Of a DNA stretch of 27,930 nucleotides, positions 1 to 7,947 are shown piece after piece (position 1 is the first letter of the stretch; each line of letters opens with the position of its first letter). A program made the position numbers and the translations under genes. The notes below the pieces were generated by a model that searched no databases, was not told the origin of the DNA, and worked only from the letters and a program-made list of their open reading frames with translations. Source of the stretch: a virus; the IMG/VR virus record IMGVR_UViG_3300048924_000421, positions 1-27,930 of that record. The stretch is one strand, 5' to 3'.

Positions 1-94
1 TCAGATACACAAAATGCTAAACAGACTCCGTGGTGATCTAGGGCATAGAACACTTTCAACTGACGTGCGTCCGTTAATGCGACAGAATCGGAGA
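1..94 (-). other. 3' flank of the cargo gene, edge of window
   Basis: These 94 bases follow the cargo stop codon. I see no hairpin followed by a T-run, so no rho-independent terminator. One minus-strand frame, different from the cargo frame, stays open from about position 134 to the window edge. It reads ...GYEYRLVSDSVALTDARQ... and continues past the stop of the cargo. It has no ATG, so it may be chance, the start of the next gene, or a frameshifted remnant of a longer cargo C-terminus. Confidence 0.3.
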
Positions 95-3000
95 CTAACC
101 TATATTCATAACCAGGTAGCCAGTCCCTTTGAACTCAATACTCGTTATTGTCTTATGACCAAACTCTTCTGCGTGTTGAGTCAACATAAATAACGTAGCC
201 TTACAATTGTCTGTGCCCAGAAGTGTAAAAAATGCCTCTGGAGTATTCGTTGGTGATACAACGATAACCTGTCCTCGCTGGATTCGGGTTCCTATAGCAC
301 TTATCACACTTTGAGTAATGCTATTTTCAATGCTAGCCTGAGTGGAACGTATTAATTCCTTCGGATCTACCCCTGATTTTTTCAGTGCATTAAACATGAT
401 CTCGGAGTAAGGCAAAGGATTTCCATATTGAGGGTCTTGAGTAATATCATCTTTTTTATAAGACGATGATGTGATGATATTTTTACCATCCTTAGATATA
501 TATAAATCATAAGCTGGGGTTTCAGAAGACTTTGCTCCAATCTTCAAATTATACAGCTTACCTTCTGTAAGATGAGAAACATTAGAAGGAGCAGAGGCTT
601 CAGTCTTGATAAAAGAGTATCGATTATCAAATGCATTGGTTGTATCAACCGATTCAACCGTTGACTTTGTATTTGAATGATACAACGTTTCAGCTTTATT
701 TTTTAATACTGAGAATGCTTCCTTATCTTCACCAGGTTTAAATTCAATCGATCTTGACGTACCTGATTGTCTCTGTGACGACGGCAAAACAGAGGTGGAT
801 ACCTGTCCTTTCTGCGGTATTGCCGGTGCCGGCGGAACAGAGGAGGATACCTCTCCCTTATGTGGTATTGCGGGTGCCGGCGGAACAGAGGTGGATGCCT
901 GTTCCTTCTGTGGCATTCCACCTCCTTTCAGTCCGATATTGTTGTTAAATACCCATTTGTTATTTTTATTCAATTTTATCGGAGGAAAATATCCTAACCG
1001 GCTAGGTGAATTGGGATTTATTAAACGTAACGTATTATTATCTCCATCATATTTAACCTGATAGAATTTATTATTATTTTTAATGTAATAATTGTAATCC
1101 TGCATTGACTGAGGGTTATCAGGACGAATTTTATATATGCCGCGATCAGAGTGAACACCCTCAAAATTGATCTCGTTAACCTCCCAGCCTTTTCGGAATA
1201 AACCTCCTGTTATTTTTGTATTCTTTATAACCCACCACCTACCACCTGAATTAATGATGGTTTTTTTATTATAACCATTTACCAACACCCATCCATTATT
1301 TTTTTTATTTTTTTTTACGTGATACAAATCACCTTTTTCACCTCTTATGAAGTTTTGCCCTGAATTATCTATTAACACCCCATCATTCGTTAATTCTAAA
1401 TCACCCTTTATATTTTCACGGGCCAATGCGGCCCCCGAAAAATCATCCAGAGATGTTAACGTCAAATCACTTTTTACCCCTTTATACAGACTTTTGAAAG
1501 TCGACCTGATCGGTACAGGCTCAATCGCATCATAAAATGCTTTTGTCATCAACAATGAGTTTTTCGACGCTGCGGATAACAAATCTGGTGAAACCTGCTT
1601 TGCTACATATTTAAACAAATCAAATCCACGTAGTCCATTCTGCATCCCAGCCTTCAAAGCACTACGGCCTGACTTCATGATTCCAGAAACTGATTTAGCT
1701 GTTGCACCTGCGGCTTTAGCTACAGGGATAACACTTGCAAGGTCAAGAAGTAATTCTCCACTGTCAATTTCATATTCCGAATCAGTAGAAGAATTATAAA
1801 TAATATTATAAAACGGTATAAAACCTCTTATTACCTTCCAGGTTGGGTCGGTTTCATCCATGGCCTCGTGTAACATTTCCACATAGGCTGCCTGTGCAAC
1901 CTCTAATCCTTGTGTCAGCGTACTAGACACTGTCGATTTATCATCAATTAAAATGGATTTCGCTTTATCATCTTTTGCTAGTGTAAAATATTGGTGTGAT
2001 ATATGTCTTATTGGGTTATTATTCCAGTCGTTACCATACAGTGGTTTGATAATCATCTCATTGACTTGATTAAAATAATACAATCCATTGTATTGCTTAT
2101 ATCTTTTATCTGTTTCGTTATTAAACCATCCTTTTTCAAAACTAACTAATTTACGTGGTGCTAACGTACTGTTAATATCATCACCCTCCTGCTCGGTCAG
2201 AAGAACAGAACGAACACTGCCCAATAAGTTGGATACGAGAAGATATCTTCCGGATGATAACTGCATCAAAATAACTCTTCCAGGAATATATTGTGCTGGA
2301 TTCAGGCTAGGATCAATAGACTCACCGAGAGAGTTGGTATACTCAACCAGGGATTTGCCAAATACAGCCCAAGTCTGTACAGATCTAGGCTTATTATTAA
2401 ATTCATCAAGTGTAATTCTACTACCGGCTATAATACTACCAGATAAAATACCAGCATCGTATTTATTATACTTATCACGATAATCATAAAATTGCTGATT
2501 GAATGCGCTCCTGCTTCCAGTATCACCACTTTTCTTGAAGTCAGAAATAGTGAAGTATCCAGCAGGCTTTTCTTTTGGTAATGATTCAGAAAAAGGATTT
2601 AATCGTTCCTTGTCGAGAATAAACTTATTATATATCCTTGTTAAGTTAACACTGGAAAAACCTTTCTCCATTGTTACTTTATAAATAACAGCTGACAATT
2701 CTTCTTTAGAAAAGCTTTCTGAAAAATTTTTCATTTTACTGACAATTTCCTGCGCTAAATCATCTGCAAAAATTAGATCTTCATAATTTCCTTTTGGTAT
2801 GTAACCATTTATTTTGGCTATAGTACCTTCATCATCAATTGTATTAAGGTACTTTATTAAAGATTTCATATCGAACAAGGAGAGTTTGGTTATCTCACTC
2901 TCATAATTAACAAGCACGTTGCCTTCATTTTTTTTATTTTTTAGGCTTGCTATCTTTTTCTTTAACTTCATCACTAAGATATTAATAGATTCAGATGTCA

Positions 3001-6000
3001 TATCTCCATTTGCGTCAATTTCATCAGCAGGTAACTTTATGGTGTTTTTTTTACCTTCCCTTTCATCCTTATACATCTTTTCTTTTAATTTCAAATAACT
3101 CTCCTCCCTGATATTAAATTTACCTCGTAATTTATAATTTTTTGATTTCAATTTTCTGATAGCTATATCAAAGTATTCTGCCCAAGTGTATCCCAAATGA
3201 GATTCATCTTTGATTGCCAAAGAGTCAGGGGCAAAAATATGAGGGTTTTCAAATGCCCTGGAAATCAATAACTTGTTGGTGATGGTTTCCCCTTTAAGTT
3301 TATAATCAGCCTCCATTGTATTAGCGAGCCTGTCTGAAAGACTCGCTATATCCATCGAATTCGGTTTATTACAATTAAAATTTTTCTCAAAACTGAATAT
3401 TCCGCACCTGATATTATTAAGTATATCAATGCCACTGGGAACAGTGATTTTTACACCCAACCCTTTATGTACATCTCGCTTATCAGCGTTGTGGGGCATA
3501 GCATATTTAACATCCTCTAAAAGGTCTTTCCCTTCGTCAACATAGTAATAAGGTATATCAGAGTCTAGGCGAATAAGTACACCTGATTTGGCACTAGGAC
3601 GGTCAGGAAGGAATATTGTATTATTAAGCTTGTACCCTTTTATATCAACAGGAACAAGGAGCTTGTCGCCTACTCTGGCACGGCAGGCATTATCTCTGAC
3701 TCGTTGTGATAATCGTCTATCATTCTCAATCTGATACAACACAAACTGAATACCATGTATATAGGTTTGTTTTTTCATCTCATAGGAGAGGTCCTTATAA
3801 TGTATGTCTCGGTCAAAATTAAAATGCCCGAACTTTACATCGGATGAGATGTTATCATGCCATTGAGGAGAAGATGGGAGAGCCGTATTCGCCATTGCCC
3901 GTTTATGTCTGACGCGGAGTTGGCTAGCATCCGAGCCATGCTCATCAGACAACGTCCCAACATCCGTTTGCGGCTGTAATGGCGAGGAGTGACTCACCGG
4001 CATGGCCTCTCTTCCATCTGCCGCAGCATTTTCCTGCGGAGGGTTGTTATTATCGGCAACCATTTCGCGCCATTGCGTTTGTGGATGCGGTTCCTCATTA
4101 CTTTCAGCAACATGTTTGCTAACGAACGCATTATCGGAAATAGCGTTATTTGCATTTCGACCTGCTTGCCAGCCTCTTTGCGCCCCTTTAAAAGTGGCCG
4201 TAGTGGCAGTATCGAGCACTGAATCAAAAATCATCTCCCCCACTGAGTCCATTTTTATTTTTTCACTTTGCTTCCCTTCCGCCACATGTTTATAAACCGC
4301 ACTGAATGTGTTCTCGTTGCGCCCGACATATACATTATGCAAGGCCGCACCGACGGTTAGCCCGGCCCCCATCGCAAGTTTGATTGTGCCAGGCGCGGGC
4401 ACCGTCAGTAGATTAAAGCCAAGTTGCTTGAGTTTTTTGCCCAGCAAGCCATAAATCGCCTTATAGGGCTTATCATGACCGGGCATGGTATAATGATTAA
4501 CTTTGTTAACACTGTAAGGTATTTTTATCGAGGCTTTCAGCACCTTATAGGGGAGCCGGAAGAAGCGGGATACGTTGAACGATACCGCATTCAAAGCCTG
4601 TTCAAAGGACAGTTCAATAACAATACGGGTGACCTCTCGCGAAATCCGCTTTTGCCCCCATTTCACAATATACTCAACAAGCCCTTTCTCTAATGCAGCA
4701 TATTGCTCCGGACTCATTGGCAATATCAACTCATCATGACGGGCATTTTCAAGCTCACCGGCAAGCCGGGTGGCGAAGAGATACCCGGCCGGATCGCCGG
4801 TTGAAAGGGTCCCCGCTAATAGCCCCTGCTCTTTCAGGGAGGCAAGTACCTGCTGTGCATCAGCCGGCGGATTATTACCCTCGTTCTGTGCGTTAGCGAG
4901 GTTTGCCCAGTGTTTGGCAAGGCGTGAGCCCCGTGAATAGTCATCCAGTGGCCTTTCTGTCAGCCGTGCAGACTCTGCCGATAGACGTTTTTTCACCTTC
5001 GTCGCCAGCAACTGTGCATTTTCGGCCTGTGTTTTAGCTTCGCTAAAATCGCGGGTGGCGTATGAGGCTGCCTGATGAGCTTTATCCAGGGCAGCAATGC
5101 TCGCAGTGAGGTCCCCGGCTATATCCGGCAACAGTTCATCCACTGCCTTTAGGGAAGGAGAAATGTCAGAGAGCAAATTCACAATCATTTTCAGAACAAC
5201 TAACCGCTGTCGCCTGAGCATATTCTGAATACTCTCCCCCGTTTTCCCCAGACGCTCCACCAAGCCGCGGGCACTGGCGATATCGCCGCTCAGCAGCCGC
5301 TCCAGCGTCTTAACTTTTTCCGCTCGCTGGTTTTCGGAGGGGGCCTGCTCAAGACTGTCATTCACCCATTCCCTGACCTGCGCAACCAGCCCCTCCTCAC
5401 CCGACGGGCAGGATGGAGTATTACGTCGCACTTGTTCGCTTCTCTTGTCATCCGCCGTAGAATAAGAAGCCAGTATCCCCTCAATTTTTTTCAGCTCATC
5501 CACTTTTGACAACAGCGCAGCGCTGACGTACTGAATTTTGATTGCCGGCTGCTGCCATTGCCATAAAATGCTTCTGATGATGGAATCAGCAACGACGTGT
5601 TCATGGTCCTTCGTTGGCGTTCCAGCTAGGTGACCGTGTTTTAAGATTCGTACAAGCCGAAGCGCCTGCACCTTCGCTCCCGCATATACAATTGGCACTT
5701 TCTTATCAATACCCGTTTCGATACCCCGCGAGAGTGAGTTTGAGCGCGACAAAGAGGCAGCCGCCCCATCATTATTCATCTGCGATATGCTCGGGGAAGC
5801 GCTGCTGTGGCCCGCGTGAATCGACGCTTTTGCCAAGTCGCTGGAGAGGTTCTGAAGATAGGTGGCGACATCGCTAAAGAATGTCTGTGGATCCCCCTGA
5901 AGTTGACGGGCTTTTTTATTGGCTTTTTCTGCTTCGTGCCGCGAGGCCGCAATCATCGCATCGACGGTGGTAGACTTACCGGCCTCCCAGGCCGCTTCCC

Positions 6001-6706
6001 GGACCTGCATAAGGGAAGCCCAGGCGGCATGCCCTGACGTCTCTGCCGTCATTCTTTCCAGCGCCTGTATCACCATACTTTTATCGCTGGAGGAGAATGC
6101 GACAGTCAGCTCACAAACCAGCATATCGCGCCGCTTTCCCGAGGTACTGTAGTCATCCATAGCGCGCAGAGTACGGACTACGCGTATCAACGTCTCCAGG
6201 GTTGATTCCAGCCGTCTGGCCAGCGACTGAGCCATACGCCGGCTCCCCAATTCGCTCTCCGCGGCTTCCGCAGTGTTTTTGCGGGGCAGCTCATGCTCAA
6301 TCCAGCGCTTTATGACGCCGTCCGAAAGCTTGTTTGTAAGACGCTCTATGTTGCCTATCTGGTCCAGCAACCATAGAGAACCCAGCGGCCCCCCAACGCT
6401 TACTTGGAGGCAAAGGCGAGATTTGGCCGCAGCCAGGCCGTCACGCAACTGTGTCAGTAATCTCTCGTCAACATCGGGCACCTGGCTGTTATACCCTTTT
6501 AACCTGAATTCCTGTGCTTCTTTCAGGTGAGCCTCACGAATAAAAGCGAATAAACGCTCATAGCCGCTGCCGGCCGACAGCCCCTCATCAAATGGCGGGG
6601 CAGTGCCACCGCCCTGGCTGGCCAGTTGGTACTCATGGCTAGCGTTATCTTGTTTGGATTCTTTTGCATGCGTGTCTTTTCCCTTCGACTCACGGGAGTA
6701 AGGCAT
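95..6706 (-). CDS. Giant eCIS cargo/toxin protein (Afp18-position), 2203 aa
   Basis: This is the last gene of the cluster, where the toxins Afp17/Afp18 lie in the Serratia Afp. By position it is the payload carried by the particle. The start is chosen for a GAGGA ribosome site 6-7 bases before the ATG. Visible layout: residues 1-700 are mostly helical and Ala/Glu/Lys/Arg-rich, with a disordered Ser/Gly-rich N-terminus that could serve as a loading region. A hydrophobic Gly/Ala segment lies at about 763-795. A disordered stretch (860-935) ends in RHKR (933-936). A Lys/Asn-rich region (940-1640) follows. An amphipathic Ala-rich segment at 1650-1680 (LDLASVIPVAKAAGATAK) resembles the pre-toxin segments of polymorphic toxins. 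A Trp/Tyr/Asn-rich beta-like region (1770-1930) leads to three Pro-rich repeats (1931-1978). The last module (1980-2203) I do not recognise. I see no clear DXD glycosyltransferase region like that reported for Yersinia/Serratia Afp18. Base composition changes sharply near residue 930. Role as payload is inferred from context. Confidence 0.85.
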   Translation of the reverse strand: MPYSRESKGKDTHAKESKQDNASHEYQLASQGGGTAPPFDEGLSAGSGYERLFAFIREAHLKEAQEFRLKGYNSQVPDVDERLLTQLRDGLAAAKSRLCLQVSVGGPLGSLWLLDQIGNIERLTNKLSDGVIKRWIEHELPRKNTAEAAESELGSRRMAQSLARRLESTLETLIRVVRTLRAMDDYSTSGKRRDMLVCELTVAFSSSDKSMVIQALERMTAETSGHAAWASLMQVREAAWEAGKSTTVDAMIAASRHEAEKANKKARQLQGDPQTFFSDVATYLQNLSSDLAKASIHAGHSSASPSISQMNNDGAAASLSRSNSLSRGIETGIDKKVPIVYAGAKVQALRLVRILKHGHLAGTPTKDHEHVVADSIIRSILWQWQQPAIKIQYVSAALLSKVDELKKIEGILASYSTADDKRSEQVRRNTPSCPSGEEGLVAQVREWVNDSLEQAPSENQRAEKVKTLERLLSGDIASARGLVERLGKTGESIQNMLRRQRLVVLKMIVNLLSDISPSLKAVDELLPDIAGDLTASIAALDKAHQAASYATRDFSEAKTQAENAQLLATKVKKRLSAESARLTERPLDDYSRGSRLAKHWANLANAQNEGNNPPADAQQVLASLKEQGLLAGTLSTGDPAGYLFATRLAGELENARHDELILPMSPEQYAALEKGLVEYIVKWGQKRISREVTRIVIELSFEQALNAVSFNVSRFFRLPYKVLKASIKIPYSVNKVNHYTMPGHDKPYKAIYGLLGKKLKQLGFNLLTVPAPGTIKLAMGAGLTVGAALHNVYVGRNENTFSAVYKHVAEGKQSEKIKMDSVGEMIFDSVLDTATTATFKGAQRGWQAGRNANNAISDNAFVSKHVAESNEEPHPQTQWREMVADNNNPPQENAAADGREAMPVSHSSPLQPQTDVGTLSDEHGSDASQLRVRHKRAMANTALPSSPQWHDNISSDVKFGHFNFDRDIHYKDLSYEMKKQTYIHGIQFVLYQIENDRRLSQRVRDNACRARVGDKLLVPVDIKGYKLNNTIFLPDRPSAKSGVLIRLDSDIPYYYVDEGKDLLEDVKYAMPHNADKRDVHKGLGVKITVPSGIDILNNIRCGIFSFEKNFNCNKPNSMDIASLSDRLANTMEADYKLKGETITNKLLISRAFENPHIFAPDSLAIKDESHLGYTWAEYFDIAIRKLKSKNYKLRGKFNIREESYLKLKEKMYKDEREGKKNTIKLPADEIDANGDMTSESINILVMKLKKKIASLKNKKNEGNVLVNYESEITKLSLFDMKSLIKYLNTIDDEGTIAKINGYIPKGNYEDLIFADDLAQEIVSKMKNFSESFSKEELSAVIYKVTMEKGFSSVNLTRIYNKFILDKERLNPFSESLPKEKPAGYFTISDFKKSGDTGSRSAFNQQFYDYRDKYNKYDAGILSGSIIAGSRITLDEFNNKPRSVQTWAVFGKSLVEYTNSLGESIDPSLNPAQYIPGRVILMQLSSGRYLLVSNLLGSVRSVLLTEQEGDDINSTLAPRKLVSFEKGWFNNETDKRYKQYNGLYYFNQVNEMIIKPLYGNDWNNNPIRHISHQYFTLAKDDKAKSILIDDKSTVSSTLTQGLEVAQAAYVEMLHEAMDETDPTWKVIRGFIPFYNIIYNSSTDSEYEIDSGELLLDLASVIPVAKAAGATAKSVSGIMKSGRSALKAGMQNGLRGFDLFKYVAKQVSPDLLSAASKNSLLMTKAFYDAIEPVPIRSTFKSLYKGVKSDLTLTSLDDFSGAALARENIKGDLELTNDGVLIDNSGQNFIRGEKGDLYHVKKNKKNNGWVLVNGYNKKTIINSGGRWWVIKNTKITGGLFRKGWEVNEINFEGVHSDRGIYKIRPDNPQSMQDYNYYIKNNNKFYQVKYDGDNNTLRLINPNSPSRLGYFPPIKLNKNNKWVFNNNIGLKGGGMPQKEQASTSVPPAPAIPHKGEVSSSVPPAPAIPQKGQVSTSVLPSSQRQSGTSRSIEFKPGEDKEAFSVLKNKAETLYHSNTKSTVESVDTTNAFDNRYSFIKTEASAPSNVSHLTEGKLYNLKIGAKSSETPAYDLYISKDGKNIITSSSYKKDDITQDPQYGNPLPYSEIMFNALKKSGVDPKELIRSTQASIENSITQSVISAIGTRIQRGQVIVVSPTNTPEAFFTLLGTDNCKATLFMLTQHAEEFGHKTITSIEFKGTGYLVMNIG
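773..916 (-). repeat. 3 x 48-bp in-frame repeat encoding a Pro-rich hinge
   Basis: Three consecutive 48-base units encode 16-residue units of the form (I/M)PxK-x-x-(A/V)SxS-V-PPAPA (cargo residues 1931-1978). The first two units keep PPAPA; the third degenerates to LPSSQ. They sit directly before the C-terminal module, so they look like a flexible linker and a likely recombination or expansion point. Confidence 0.9.
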
Positions 6707-6990
6707 AAAGCTGTCCTCAGGTTTGGATTATTTACGGCTGCGTTCTGTGAGATGCAGTATCGGGGTGAAAATAAACTCACTCGGTTTACGGAACGAATAA
6801 TGTAGATAGACGGCGCAATGGTGTCGGCATGCCATTATTGGTGTCTGTCTCAGGATGAACGGTATATCCGCCAGATAACTGAAGACACACCGGTTTATAA
6901 TATCAGCGAGGCCATGCAGGCGCCGGCGGGCAATGGAGTAAGCAGGTCAAAGACGAAAGATATAATGCCCATTGCCACTGGAGAATAGAT
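6707..6990. other. Intergenic region between afp16 and the cargo gene
   Basis: These 284 bases carry no credible gene. The open frame here on the minus strand merely overlaps the cargo start. An Afp17-like gene, present after afp16 in the Serratia entomophila system, is absent. The region contains only a weak AATGG...CCATT dyad (6817-6836 area) and the ribosome site of the cargo gene. A separate promoter for the cargo could lie here but I could not identify a convincing -35/-10 pair. Confidence 0.5.
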
Positions 6991-7872
6991 TCAAATCCCT
7001 GTCAGTTCTGTGTTATCAACAGCGATGATATAAATGCGATAGCCATCGGGCGTGATCGCCGCCGCCTCATCCTTAGCCCATTCGTCAAAAACGGTGTTCA
7101 TCTGGGCGACGTATTCTGTTCGCGTCATACCGGACACCCGCAGAGACACACTGATGTCAGCCGCACTCCCGTTTGACGCGGCAACCGGCGAAGCCTCCAG
7201 ATTAACGTGCGTCATCGCCAGACGGGCATCATAATCACCGCCCAGTGCCACCATTAATTTCTCCCGCAGTACGTCGAAAATGGTCTGTGGATAAACCGGC
7301 GCTTTTGGCTCAACGGTGGTAGACAAGGATTTAACCGGGGTGACTTCCTCGCCCTTATCGCTCAGGCTAATCGGCACGGTGACACAATAGTTGAGCGACA
7401 GGCGCGGACGATTGCCCAGCGATTGCCAGAAGTTACCAAGGCTGTTCAGATTCTCTTTGGGCGGCATAACCTGCGTATACGCCCCAGGAATATCGGCTAA
7501 CTGGCGATTGTTAATCAACGCAGCCAGAACCTGAGACATGACTTTTATGGCCTGGTTGTCGGGCTGACTGTCCGGGTTGCTGGCATCCTTGGCGGGGCCG
7601 GTTGATTCCCAATAGGTTATGAGGTAGTTACACTTCACGTTGACCCAGCCGGGTGATAACCGACCCGCGCCGGCATTAAATCCGCGGGACTCGGCCGTAC
7701 GGAGCTGCAGGTCTTCGTGGATATCATAAAGAAACACGCTTATCGCGGCATCGGACTGCGTGGCATCCACATCCGGTAAATCAAAGCGGATTGCCACGTC
7801 CTCATTCACATAGGTGCGCAGCATCTTATTCATCGCGTTATTCACGTCGGGCAGGGTTTGATAATTAGACAT
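6991..7872 (-). CDS. afp16: Afp16-like tail terminator (DUF4255 / Pvc16 family), 293 aa
   Basis: In characterised Afp/PVC particles Afp16 caps the distal end of the tube and sheath and stabilises the particle at its final length. The N-terminus (MSNYQTLPDVNNAMNKML...) followed by an FLYDIHEDLQLR segment and then a NYLITYWE segment is typical of the DUF4255/Pvc16 N-domain. The length of 293 residues is usual for the family. Ribosome site AGAGGAACGAGG lies immediately upstream of the ATG. It follows afp15 after 75 bases and precedes the cargo gene by 284 bases, the standard end of the structural block. Confidence 0.93.
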   Translation of the reverse strand: MSNYQTLPDVNNAMNKMLRTYVNEDVAIRFDLPDVDATQSDAAISVFLYDIHEDLQLRTAESRGFNAGAGRLSPGWVNVKCNYLITYWESTGPAKDASNPDSQPDNQAIKVMSQVLAALINNRQLADIPGAYTQVMPPKENLNSLGNFWQSLGNRPRLSLNYCVTVPISLSDKGEEVTPVKSLSTTVEPKAPVYPQTIFDVLREKLMVALGGDYDARLAMTHVNLEASPVAASNGSAADISVSLRVSGMTRTEYVAQMNTVFDEWAKDEAAAITPDGYRIYIIAVDNTELTGI

Positions 7873-7947
7873 CCTCGTTCCTCTGGATTAATAGTGCGTC
7901 ATCACTGTCCATGATGCGTTATTGACACGGAATGTTGATTCGGCTGG

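Noticed and set aside
14-199. Plus-strand frame starting at position 14 (MLNRLRGDLGHRTLS...)
   Set aside because: Overlaps the 3' end of the cargo gene antisense, has no ribosome site and stops soon after.
703-921. Arg/Tyr/Pro-rich repeat peptide on the minus strand
   Set aside because: It is the out-of-frame translation of the 48-bp hinge repeats in the cargo gene.
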